Positions 1-9,416 of a stretch of DNA of 64,000 nt are shown piece after piece. The notes under the pieces were generated by a model. It ran no database searches. It had not been told where the DNA came from and was given only the letters and a program-made list of their open reading frames with translations. Each line of letters starts with the position of its first letter. Within the stretch, counting starts at the first letter, position 1. The DNA comes from Pseudomonadota bacterium (GTDB lineage: Bacteria; Pseudomonadota; Gammaproteobacteria; Acidiferrobacterales; UBA6901), in assembly GCA_027364845.1 (NCBI GenBank), contig DAHXOO010000006.1, positions 1-64,000 of the forward strand, read 5' to 3'. Both the position numbers and the translations under genes were made by a program.

Positions 1-1957
1 CCCCCCAGTCGCCCTCGATGAGGCGCTCGTCATGCTCACCGTGGTGACGCAGGGCATTCGGGCAATCGCTGCGGTGGACGGTAACACCCTGGCCACGCGT
101 GATGAAACCGACGATAGCGTCCCCCGGTACCGGATTGCAGCAGCGACCCATGCGCGTGAGCAAGTTCCCAACCCCCTGTATCGTCACCCCCGAACGCGAT
201 GGGTGTGCTGACTGCATACGTGCCGGCGGAATCGTTGCGGGCGTCACGACACGCGACGGTGCGAGATCCTGGACAGCCGCCACGATCTGTGCCGGACGCA
301 CATCACCCCGGCCGATGGCAGCGAGAAAATCCTCGACCTTGCTGAAATTGAAGTAATGCATCAACTTCTCATAGTTCACGTCGCTCATTCCGAGACGCTG
401 GAACTCACGCTCCAGTCCGGCACGCCCGGCCGAGACGCTGCTTTCATAGTTCTGCAGCCGGAACCAGGATTGCACCTTGGTGCGCGCTTTCGAGGTGTGC
501 AGATAGCCCAGGTGCGGGCTCAGCCAATCGCGGCTTGGCCCTCCCTCCTTGACTGTCAGGACCTCGACCCGCTCGCCAGTGCCAAGCACATAGGTCAGCG
601 GCACAATGCGCCCGTTAACCTTTGCGCCACGGCAGCGATGACCCACATCGGTGTGGATGTGGTAAGCAAAATCAAGCGGCGTCGACCCTTGCGGCAGGTC
701 AACGATATTCCCTTTCGGCGTGAAGACGTAGACGCGCTCGCTGAATACCACCGACTTGAACTGATCGACAAACTCACTAGCCTCGGCAATCTCGTCCTTC
801 CACTCGAGCAGCTGACGCAACCATGTTATCTTTCGATCGAAAATGGTGTCTGGCCTGGCGTCCTCCTTGTAGCGCCAGTGCGCCGCTACGCCAAGCTCGG
901 ACTGCTGGTGCATTTCGCGGGTACGCAGCTGCACCTCCACCGTCTTGCCATCGGGTCCGATCACGGCGGTGTGAATCGAACGGTAGTTGTTCTCCTTGGG
1001 GGTAGTAATGTAGTCGTCGAACTCCCCGGGAATGTAGGGCCACAAGGAATGTACGACGCCGAGCGCTGCGTAACAGTCGCGGACTTCATCAACCAGCACT
1101 CGAACCGCGCGCACATCGAAGATCTGACTGAAGTCCTTGCCCTTGCGCTGCATCTTGCGCCAGATCCCATAAATGTGTTTGGGCCGCCCGGTAACCTCGG
1201 CCCCGATGCCGGCGCGCCGCAGTTCCACGGTCAGCATGTCGACGAAACGCTCTATGTACTGCTCGCGATCCACCCGGCGCTCCGCGAGCCAGCCCGCGAT
1301 CTGGCGGTAGGCCTGCGGCTCAAGATGGCGAAACGCGAGGTCCTCCAACTCCCACTTGAACTGCCAGATTCCAAGACGGTTGGCGAGCGGTGCAAAAATA
1401 TCCATGGTTTCGCGCGCGATACGCCGTCGGCTGTCGTCGGGAAGCGCTCCGAGCGTGCGTATGTCATGCAACCGGCCGGCAAGCTTGATGAGCACCACGC
1501 TCACATCCTCGGCCATGGCCAACAGCATTTTGCGCAGGTTCTCGGCCTGAGCATGCTCCTTCCTGCCCCTGTCGGTCGGCTCATGAATCTCATGGATCAT
1601 GTCCATTTTCGTGACACCATCCACGAGCAGCGCCACGCGCTGGCCGAATTCCTGCCGGATCACATCAAGTCCAAGCTGCGCATCTACCACGGCATCGTGC
1701 AGAATCCCCGCCGCAATAGTCTCGTAGTCCACATGCAGGTTGGCCAAGATATGGGCAACAGCTAGGGCATGGTGGAAATCAGACGAAGCGCCGGCGCGCC
1801 CCTGACCGGCGTGCGCCGCCTGTGCGAAAAGACCCGCCCGGCGTATGAATTCGCATTCCTCAGGCCGGTAATCCGGATGCAGGCTCTCGAGCCAGCTTTC
1901 GATCTCAATCGCATCCTTGCTGCCGATTCCGGAATGTTTACTTGTGACGTTTACCAT
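1..1957 (-). CDS. relA: GTP pyrophosphokinase RelA (ppGpp synthetase), C-terminus runs off left edge
   Basis: Reverse-strand reading frame (not in ORF track because it lacks a stop in the window) starting ATG GTA AAC GTC at 1957; contains EFDDYITTPKENNYRSIHTAVIGPDGKTVEVQLRT and TGS-domain VFTPKGNIVDLPQGSTPLDFAYHIHTDVGHRCRGAKVNGRIVPL; EFDD is the RelA-type (not SpoT RFKD) synthetase motif. Confidence 0.93.
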   Translation of the reverse strand, partial: MVNVTSKHSGIGSKDAIEIESWLESLHPDYRPEECEFIRRAGLFAQAAHAGQGRAGASSDFHHALAVAHILANLHVDYETIAAGILHDAVVDAQLGLDVIRQEFGQRVALLVDGVTKMDMIHEIHEPTDRGRKEHAQAENLRKMLLAMAEDVSVVLIKLAGRLHDIRTLGALPDDSRRRIARETMDIFAPLANRLGIWQFKWELEDLAFRHLEPQAYRQIAGWLAERRVDREQYIERFVDMLTVELRRAGIGAEVTGRPKHIYGIWRKMQRKGKDFSQIFDVRAVRVLVDEVRDCYAALGVVHSLWPYIPGEFDDYITTPKENNYRSIHTAVIGPDGKTVEVQLRTREMHQQSELGVAAHWRYKEDARPDTIFDRKITWLRQLLEWKDEIAEASEFVDQFKSVVFSERVYVFTPKGNIVDLPQGSTPLDFAYHIHTDVGHRCRGAKVNGRIVPLTYVLGTGERVEVLTVKEGGPSRDWLSPHLGYLHTSKARTKVQSWFRLQNYESSVSAGRAGLEREFQRLGMSDVNYEKLMHYFNFSKVEDFLAAIGRGDVRPAQIVAAVQDLAPSRVVTPATIPPARMQSAHPSRSGVTIQGVGNLLTRMGRCCNPVPGDAIVGFITRGQGVTVHRSDCPNALRHHGEHDERLIEGDWG

Positions 1958-2577
1958 GCAAATCCGCCAGGGGGGTTCCCTGCTCCATTACGCTATGATG
2001 GGGTCGCTGCTGCTGACATCAACTCTCCCGGTTTCATCAGTGCCACCCCAGGATCGAAAACTACATGCAGGTGACAGGCTCGGGCCAATCCGACAGCCAC
2101 CCGCTCGCAAATGCCGTGCCAACCCCTTGCACTGGCCTCCCGGTACCGTTCCCCGCCAGGACCCCGACCATGTGCCCGGAATGCGGGCAGGCTTGGCATT
2201 TTGGGAGAGGTAAGGAAGGAAGGATAGCGCCGTTCATTTAGACTGAATATAATCTCCTTTACCCTCCACAGCTCGCGGGATTACACAGGCCTGCGGGACA
2301 AAGGGGCAGGACCGGGCAACGCATCGCCCAGGCGAGGAAACTGCGGCTGGATATCGCCGGCGTCGTGGGCACTGCGGCAAGATGGCCGCGAGCGGCTCAC
2401 GAAGAAGTCGCCGAGAAACGGTGGCATTTTTTCCAGGAAGAGGGGGATGACAAGCCGGAAAACGCTGCCGGTAGATCAAGGATGAGGAAGACGCAACGGG
2501 ATGAATCATTACACATTCAGAACGTAAAGATAACGAGCACAATAGGCAACACCAAGTTCAGTCAGGAGCAATGAAGA

Positions 2578-2916
2578 ATGCACAAACACAGCCTTTGCAG
2601 CCTAGTGACATGCAGTATCCTGGTCGCCGTCTCGGGAGCGGCATTGGCCACCGGCAATCCGATTTCCGGCAAAGCCAAAGCCTTCGACTGCGCCGGGTGC
2701 CACGCGGTACCAGACTACCGGTACCTTTATCCCTCCAACAGGGTGCCGAAGCTTGGCGGACAGCACGCAGCCTACATCGTGAACGCGCTCAAGGAATACA
2801 AGTCGGGGGCGCGTCCCAACCCGACGATGCACGCAAACGCCTCAAGCTTGAGCGATCAGGACATGCAGGACATCGCCGCATTCTTCGCCAGCCAGAAAAA
2901 CCAACCCGGCAAGTAA
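2578..2916 (+). CDS. Class I c-type cytochrome, periplasmic
   Basis: Signal peptide plus CAGCH haem motif; EYKSGARPNPTMHANASSLSDQDMQDIAAFFASQ tail typical of cytochrome c4/c553-like proteins. Confidence 0.88.
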   Translation: MHKHSLCSLVTCSILVAVSGAALATGNPISGKAKAFDCAGCHAVPDYRYLYPSNRVPKLGGQHAAYIVNALKEYKSGARPNPTMHANASSLSDQDMQDIAAFFASQKNQPGK

Positions 2917-2938
2917 CAGCCCAAGGAACAGTATCGTG

Positions 2939-3280
2939 ATGAGAACTGCAATCATTATGACCATGACAGGCGCACTCGCCCTCGCTTCCGCAAATGCGCT
3001 TGCCGATGGCAACGCGGCCGCCGGAAAGACGAAATCGACGGTGTGCCAGAGCTGCCACGGCGTCGATGGCAACAGCACCAATTCCGAGTTTCCTCGGCTT
3101 GCCGGCCAGTACCCGGACTACCTGATTCATGCGCTGAAACAATACAAATCCGGGGCGCGCAAGAACGCCATCATGAACGGCTTTGCCGCGAGTCTTTCGA
3201 CCCAGGATATGGAGGATATTGCAGCCTATTTCTCCAGCCAGAAGGGGTTAAATGTGCTGCGCTACAACATGCCAAAATAA
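2939..3280 (+). CDS. Class I c-type cytochrome (c553-like), periplasmic
   Basis: Signal peptide, CQSCHG haem motif, ALKQYKSGARKNAIMNGFAASLSTQDMEDIAAYFSSQ; start ATG 2939. Confidence 0.88.
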   Translation: MRTAIIMTMTGALALASANALADGNAAAGKTKSTVCQSCHGVDGNSTNSEFPRLAGQYPDYLIHALKQYKSGARKNAIMNGFAASLSTQDMEDIAAYFSSQKGLNVLRYNMPK

Positions 3281-3719
3281 TCCGCCCGATCCATACCCGG
3301 ATTTCGGCAGGGTTTAGATGTGTGTTTCACCCCTGCCTCACGTGAACGGAACCGACCCGGCCCGACGCGGCGTCGTGCTTTGCGACAGTCTGCGCAGGCC
3401 GGGATCGCCCCGGCAGATCGATGCGACAACAGCCATTCCAACTGCGAGCGCCGCTGTTATCTCGTGGCGGGTGCATTCGTCGCTCGGAAATCACCGCGGC
3501 GGGTTACCACGATCCGAGCCGTACGCAGCGCAGCTCCGTCAATCACGTTTTGCCGAGTCAGTTGCGTGACCGCTCTCGAACCTTTTGATGGGCGGCCATA
3601 GGCCGGTTTGCGGGTTCAGCCGCTAAGAAGTCTAGAGTTTCCTTTCGGTTCGCGCCGCGGTGGACAGGCCTGCGAAGACAAGCCCGCGGCCGGCTCCAGA
3701 GACGACGCGCTGCCTGCGA

Positions 3720-3747
3720 CTTGAACCGGCGCAGCGCAGCCCTCATA
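3720..3747 (+). promoter_or_regulatory. Candidate sigma32 (heat-shock) promoter upstream of cbpA
   Basis: CTTGAA-N14-CCCTCATA, close to CTTGAA-N13/14-CCCCAT, about 50 bp before cbpA. Confidence 0.4.
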
Positions 3748-3795
3748 GTGCTAGCAATCAGGGGCGTCGAAACACCGCGATGTCCGGATTGACCG

Positions 3796-4749
3796 ATGCA
3801 ATACAAAGATTACTACAAGATCATGGGGCTCACCCGTGACTCCAATGCGGACGCGATCAAGCGCGCCTATCGCAAACTCGCGCGCAAGTACCACCCCGAT
3901 GTAAGCAAGGAACCACAGGCGGAGGAACGCTTCAAGGAGCTTGGCGAGGCCTACGAGGTCCTGCGCGACCCGCAGAAACGTGCTGCTTACGATCACCTCG
4001 GCTCTACCTGGCAGCCGGGACAGGAATTCACCCCGCCGCCGGACTGGCAAACGGAAGGGTTCGGTTTTAATCGAAGCACCGCCGCCGGTGGCGCAACGGC
4101 GAACCACTTCAGCGACTTTTTCGAAACCCTCTTTGGGCACGCCTTTCATGCCAGACCCGACGCATCGGGCACGGGCGCGCGAGTGCGCGGGCAAGATCAG
4201 CGCGCCAAGGTCGCAATCAGCCTCGATGACGCATACCGCGGTACGACGCACGTCATTCAGGTAGCCGTAGCGGAAGCTGATGCAACCGGCAACAGAGGCA
4301 CACGCAACCACACGCTTCAGGTCCGGATCCCCTCCGGTATTGTACAGGGCCAGCAGATACGCCTTGCCGGGCAGGGTTCTCCGGGAATGGGCGGCGGTCC
4401 CCGCGGAGACCTCTATCTGGAGGTTCAATTGCAGCCACATCCGTATTTCGAAGCCGAAGGACGCGACATCTACCTCAATCTGCCGCTCACTCCGTGGGAA
4501 GCCGCACTCGGCGCTCAGCTCACGGTGCCGACGCTCGGAGGCAAGGTCGAGGTCAAGATCCCTGCGGGTTCGCAGGCCGGGCAGAAACTGCGGCTCAAGG
4601 GACGGGGCCTGGGCGGAAAAACGCCTGGGGACCAGTACATCGTGCTCCAGATTGTGGCGCCACCGGCCTTGACCCCCGCCGCCAGGGAGGCCTACGAACG
4701 GATGTCGCAGGAGCTGCAGTTCAACCCGCGCAGCCACATGGGGGTGTAA
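3796..4749 (+). CDS. cbpA: DnaJ-family curved DNA-binding protein / co-chaperone CbpA
   Basis: J-domain YYKIMGLTRDSNADAIKRAYRKLARKYHPDVSKEP with HPD motif, then DnaJ C-terminal domain. Confidence 0.93.
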   Translation: MQYKDYYKIMGLTRDSNADAIKRAYRKLARKYHPDVSKEPQAEERFKELGEAYEVLRDPQKRAAYDHLGSTWQPGQEFTPPPDWQTEGFGFNRSTAAGGATANHFSDFFETLFGHAFHARPDASGTGARVRGQDQRAKVAISLDDAYRGTTHVIQVAVAEADATGNRGTRNHTLQVRIPSGIVQGQQIRLAGQGSPGMGGGPRGDLYLEVQLQPHPYFEAEGRDIYLNLPLTPWEAALGAQLTVPTLGGKVEVKIPAGSQAGQKLRLKGRGLGGKTPGDQYIVLQIVAPPALTPAAREAYERMSQELQFNPRSHMGV

Positions 4750-4750
4750 G

Positions 4751-5080
4751 GTGCCGGACAAACCCGTGACAATTACCGCCACCGTGCTCGATGAAGATAT
4801 GACGCTCACCGTCGCTCAGCTATGCGAGTCACTCGGACTGGAACTGGATGAGCTCATTGGATACGTGCAGGAAGGCCTGGTGGAACCGCGCGGCATCAGC
4901 CCGCAAACATGGAGCTTTCCCGGCCCGGCGTTGAAGCGTCTGCACACTGCATTGCGACTAAGGCGGGAACTTGAGATTGACCTCGCCGGCACCATCCTCG
5001 CTGTCGAACTGCTGGAGGAGATCGAACACCTGCGCGCGCGCGTGCACGCGCTCGAGCTACTGCTGGGCGAGGCGCGTTAG
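4751..5080 (+). CDS. cbpM: Chaperone modulator CbpM (MerR-like)
   Basis: GTG start directly after cbpA; MTLTVAQLCESLGLELDELIGYVQEGLVEPRG...RLHTALRLRRELEIDLAGTILAVELLEEIEHLRARVHALE. Confidence 0.85.
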   Translation: MPDKPVTITATVLDEDMTLTVAQLCESLGLELDELIGYVQEGLVEPRGISPQTWSFPGPALKRLHTALRLRRELEIDLAGTILAVELLEEIEHLRARVHALELLLGEAR

Positions 5081-5795
5081 CACGCTATAGCATGCGGGCA
5101 GCCACACGCGCCCACTCTGCGCCCCTCGCCGACCATTGGAACCCCACCACCGGACCATGCTCGGGCACTCCACGCCCTTGGACATTGCCGCCCGATTGTT
5201 CAAGCCGGAATGCACAAAAGAAATGACGTCGTTCGCCGCCGATGAGACTGCTTGCAGAGGTGGTCATGGGTTGCTGTGACAAGCGGCGCAGTCAATGCAT
5301 CGATCCACGTTCGCTACGGCGGTGCTATCCCGACATCAAGTATCACAAATGGGGACTGGGCAGGGTGGCGCGCAAGTTCGACATCCGCTCGACGATCAAA
5401 GTCCGCTCCATGTCCGCCCGCACAACGGGCGCAGCCCGCAGAAGCAGCGATCGAGGAACTGCCGGCCAGTGCCTGCCCGATCCGGAATCGCGCCGAAACT
5501 GGGTTGCTTGAGCATGCTGCCCCGCAGCCGGAACTGCGGCCACTAACCCTAGGCTCCGACATAACGCTGCCGGCTGTTTCAACAGCAGCCAGCCGCTCTC
5601 TTGGGTGGGGCACAGCAACAGGGCATAATTCGCCTTGATCTTCCGGGTACCAACACGCCCTGCCCGACCGGGCCTGGCGGCGATCCGGCAGCGAAGATGG
5701 CATCGCTTTGCAGTTTGCGGCGAAGGACGTGCCAGGCCCGTCAAAGCAGGCTATCCTCACGGGAGGAGCCACACAAAAAAAGCAAATGGGGGGAA

Positions 5796-6392
5796 ATGCC
5801 TGTGTTCCAGCGGATAACCAGCCTCTCCGCCCTCTGGGCAATCATGGCATCACTGGTCTTGCTCACTCCAGCCTTTGGCGCCAACCGGCAAGCGGCGGTC
5901 GACCCGGCGCTCAAAGCGCTGCTCAAGAAGGCAGTGAACGATCCGCGCAGCTTCCGGGACCGGTTCGACGCTGAAGTCTGGCTCATGGACATGTCGCAGC
6001 GCCTCAAGTCACGCATCCCCAATGATGCCTTCCGCATGCAACTGCTTGAGAACGTTCACTACGAAGCTATCCGTGCCGGCCTGAAGCCAGAACTGGTGTT
6101 GTCCGTGATTCAGGTTGAAAGCAACTTTCACCGATTTGCAATTTCGGTTTCCGGCGCCCGTGGCCTCATGCAGGTGATGCCATTCTGGCTGAAAGAACTC
6201 GGGAAACCGGGGGACGACCTGTTCCGAATACAGACGAATCTTCGTTACGGGTGCACTATTCTCAAGTACTACCTGGACAAGGAACATGGCAACCTGAGCG
6301 ACGCTCTCGCCTTCTACAATGGCAGTCCGGGCCAGGAGCGGTATGTGGCGCAGGTATACCAGGCTTTCGAAACGAGTTGGCTTCCACAGTGA
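5796..6392 (+). CDS. Lytic transglycosylase (SLT domain), secreted
   Basis: Signal peptide MPVFQRITSLSALWAIMASLVLLTPAFGA; ELVLSVIQVESNFHRFAISVSGARGLMQVMPFW catalytic signature. Confidence 0.9.
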   Translation: MPVFQRITSLSALWAIMASLVLLTPAFGANRQAAVDPALKALLKKAVNDPRSFRDRFDAEVWLMDMSQRLKSRIPNDAFRMQLLENVHYEAIRAGLKPELVLSVIQVESNFHRFAISVSGARGLMQVMPFWLKELGKPGDDLFRIQTNLRYGCTILKYYLDKEHGNLSDALAFYNGSPGQERYVAQVYQAFETSWLPQ

Positions 6393-6401
6393 GCAACGAC
6401 G

Positions 6402-6680
6402 TCAATAGTGCACGCTGAATTCGGTGAACCGCTCATCCAGCGCGGGAAAACGCGTAACCATGGTTACCCGGGCGCCAGGGGGACCCCGCCATAACCATTC
6501 CTCGAGCTGCCTGATCTCCTGATCCCCGCCGCAGGCGACAACCTCGACAGACCCATCGTCCTGGTTTCTGACCCAGCCGCACAGCCCGAGACGCCGTCCC
6601 TCGCGCTGGGTCGCAATACGAAAAGACACACCCTGGACCCGGCCCGACACGACAAAACGCGCGCAGAACGACGAAACCAT
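6402..6680 (-). CDS. acyP: Acylphosphatase
   Basis: CARFVVSGRVQGVSFRIATQREGRRLGLCGWVRNQDDGSVEVVACG signature; start ATG 6680 inside the spurious 728-aa ORF. Confidence 0.9.
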   Translation of the reverse strand: MVSSFCARFVVSGRVQGVSFRIATQREGRRLGLCGWVRNQDDGSVEVVACGGDQEIRQLEEWLWRGPPGARVTMVTRFPALDERFTEFSVHY

Positions 6681-6944
6681 GTCCGCACCATGCACCATCC
6701 CGTTCACCTCAGATCCACAGACATTCGCAGGCACCCGCCCCTCGCAACGCCCGGCGGCCCCGGCCCGGCAGTAGTGCCCGTATACAAGCACCGCCGGACA
6801 TCGGCCGGGCGTACGAATTCCGCGGGCGCTCGACCTGAAGCGCTTGCCCGGACCGGCACGATCGCCTGCGATATAATGCCGCGCTGACGGATCTCGAGAC
6901 AACCGGGCCCGTCGTTTTTCGCCTTTCGCCACCCAGGAGCCGAT

Positions 6945-8345
6945 ATGACCGCATCCTTTCGCACGGAAAAAGACAGCCTTGGCGAGTTTCAAGTGCCCGC
7001 CGATGCCTGGTACGGAATCCAGACCGCGCGTGCCGCAGGCAACTTTCCGATTTCCGGACGCCGCCCTGACCGTGACTTCATCATCGCCCACGCCCGCATC
7101 AAGTATGCCGCGGCACGCGCAAACTTCGCCGCCGGCTGGCTTGATGAGCGCAGCACGCAGGCCATCCTGAAAGCTGCCGCGGAAATCATCGACGGGAACT
7201 ACCACGAGGAATTCGTGGTGGACCGCTTTCAGGCCGGTGCAGGAACCAGCCATAACATGAATACCAATGAGGTCATCGCCAATCTGGCCAACGTGGGCCT
7301 GGGAGGAAAAAAGGGCGAATACAAGCCGGTCAATCCCAACGATCATGTCAATATGGGCCAGAGCACGAATGACACGATTCCCACCGCGATCCGGCTTGCT
7401 GCACTCGCCAAACTGCCGCACCTTGTGGCGGCAGTCGAGGCGATGGCCTCGGAGTACGAGCGGATCGGCCAGCGGGAGGCGCGGACTATCAAAAGCGCGC
7501 GTACCCATCTGCAGGATGCCGTGCCGACTACGCTCGGGAGAGAGTTTCAGGCGTACGCCTGGACATTGCGCCGTTGCGCGCGCGGAGTTCTGGCCACACG
7601 ACCATTGCTGTGCGACATCGGGCTCGGCGGCACAGCGGCAGGCACCGGCCTCAACACGAGCCCTGGCTATGTCGAACGCGTCGCGCAGGAGCTCGTGCAG
7701 TTGACGCACGAGCCAATCTGCTTTGGCGCCGATCTGAGTGCCCAGATGCCGTCGATGTCCGACCTGATGCAGCTGTCCGGCGCCATACGAACGGTCGCGC
7801 TTGAACTGACCCGTATCAGCAATGACATGCGGTTGCTCGCATCCGGACCGCGTACTGGTCTGGCCGAGATCCAGCTGCCCGCGGTGCAGCCCGGATCGAG
7901 CATCATGCCAGGAAAGGTCAATCCAGTGATGTTCGAGATGCTGAACCAGGTCTGCTATCAGGTCATCGGGCAGGACACGGCAGTCGCGCTCATGGTCCAG
8001 GCAGGCCAACTCGAGCTCAACGTGATGATGCCCGCGCTCGCCTCGGCCTTGTTCGACGCAATGGATTGGCTCACCAACGCCGTCAGGGCCACCACCGAGA
8101 AAAACCTCAAGGGCCTGACCGTTGATCGCGCCCGCTGCCGCGAGTATGCGCACGCCAGCGTCGGGCTCGCCACGCTGCTCAATACGGCCATCGGCTACGC
8201 TGCGGCCGCCGAAGTCGCCAAGGAATCGCAGCATAGTGGCCGGCCGGTGCGTGACATCGTGGCAGCACGCGGCCTGATGAGCGCGGACAGATTCGAGCGT
8301 CTGGTGGAAGAGGCTGCCATTCGCGGCAACATCGAAAAGCCGTGA
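6945..8345 (+). CDS. aspA: Aspartate ammonia-lyase (fumarase/aspartase superfamily)
   Basis: FRTEKDSLGEFQVPADAWYGIQTARAAGNFPISG; GSSIMPGKVNP signature; aspartase-like rather than fumarase-like N-terminus. Confidence 0.85.
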   Translation: MTASFRTEKDSLGEFQVPADAWYGIQTARAAGNFPISGRRPDRDFIIAHARIKYAAARANFAAGWLDERSTQAILKAAAEIIDGNYHEEFVVDRFQAGAGTSHNMNTNEVIANLANVGLGGKKGEYKPVNPNDHVNMGQSTNDTIPTAIRLAALAKLPHLVAAVEAMASEYERIGQREARTIKSARTHLQDAVPTTLGREFQAYAWTLRRCARGVLATRPLLCDIGLGGTAAGTGLNTSPGYVERVAQELVQLTHEPICFGADLSAQMPSMSDLMQLSGAIRTVALELTRISNDMRLLASGPRTGLAEIQLPAVQPGSSIMPGKVNPVMFEMLNQVCYQVIGQDTAVALMVQAGQLELNVMMPALASALFDAMDWLTNAVRATTEKNLKGLTVDRARCREYAHASVGLATLLNTAIGYAAAAEVAKESQHSGRPVRDIVAARGLMSADRFERLVEEAAIRGNIEKP

Positions 8346-9289
8346 CGTCGGAAAACGGGCACAGTGCGACGATTCAGCCGGCCGCCCCGCGCCCTTCCCC
8401 GCTTTACCGTGGCCGTTTCGCGCCGTCCCCGACCGGTCCGCTGCACTTCGGATCCCTGATCGCTGCAACCGGCAGCTTCCTGCAGGCGCGTAGCCACGGT
8501 GGCGAATGGATTGTGCGCATCGAGGACCTCGATCCGCCACGTGCCGTTGCCGGCGCGGCCGACAGCATCCTGCACACGCTCGAGGCATTCGGACTCACCT
8601 GGGATGGCGCTGTGAGTTACCAGAGCTGGCGCGGCGCAGATTATCGCGATGCGCTTGCCCGGCTGGATTCCCAGGGGGCGGTGTACCACTGCAACTGCAC
8701 TCGAAGCGAAATCGCAGATTCGAGTGTTCATGGAATAGACGGCCCGGTCTACCCGGGAACCTGCCGCAACGCGCGGCGCGATGGCCGCGCCCTGCGGGTG
8801 CGGACCGACGACAGCGAACTTGCGTTCTTCGATCTCATTCAGGGCAAGGTGCGCTGTGCGCTCGCACGCGAAATCGGTGATTTCGTCGTACGGCGCGCAG
8901 ACGGCTTGTATGCCTACCAGCTTGCCGTGGTGGTAGACGACGCGGAGCAGGGCATCACCGAAGTGGTGCGCGGCGCCGACCTGCTCTTCTCCACCCCCCG
9001 CCAGATCCATCTGCAGAGGCTGCTTGGCCTTTCCACCCCCGGATATGCGCACCTGCCGCTGGTCGTGGATCAGCACGGCGAAAAACTCGGGAAGCAGACG
9101 TATGCCACCGCGGTTGACAGCCGCAATCCGGTTTCGGTCCTGCTCGAGGTACTGCGGTTTCTGGGCCAGCAGCTCCCGGACGAGTTGCGCGACAGCGATC
9201 TGGACAGCTTCTGGCATTGGGCGATCGATCACTGGCAGGTACAGCAGGTGCCGTCGGTCGGCGACCACATCACCGGAGCGGACCCCTAA
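8342..9289 (+). CDS. gluQ: Glutamyl-Q tRNA(Asp) synthetase
   Basis: YRGRFAPSPTGPLHFGSLIAATGSFLQARSHGGEWIVRIEDLDPPR; short GluRS-like protein without anticodon domain, Cys cluster CNCTRSE...YPGTCR. Confidence 0.9.
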   Translation: MTSENGHSATIQPAAPRPSPLYRGRFAPSPTGPLHFGSLIAATGSFLQARSHGGEWIVRIEDLDPPRAVAGAADSILHTLEAFGLTWDGAVSYQSWRGADYRDALARLDSQGAVYHCNCTRSEIADSSVHGIDGPVYPGTCRNARRDGRALRVRTDDSELAFFDLIQGKVRCALAREIGDFVVRRADGLYAYQLAVVVDDAEQGITEVVRGADLLFSTPRQIHLQRLLGLSTPGYAHLPLVVDQHGEKLGKQTYATAVDSRNPVSVLLEVLRFLGQQLPDELRDSDLDSFWHWAIDHWQVQQVPSVGDHITGADP

Positions 9290-9416
9290 GCATAATGCTT
9301 TTCTGATTGACATGACGCAACTGATGTAGTAGCGACTTTTGATGCGACCATGGTTGATAGTCTCACCTACGCCGGGTGTCCGACCAACATACGGCAGAAA
9401 ACGCCCCGCGTTCTGC

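Noticed and set aside
356-1765. 469-aa plus-strand ORF
   Set aside because: Antisense shadow of relA, whose reverse-strand translation has clear conserved motifs
6402-8588. 728-aa minus-strand ORF as one protein
   Set aside because: Only its last 92 codons (acylphosphatase) are real; the rest is antisense to aspA and gluQ
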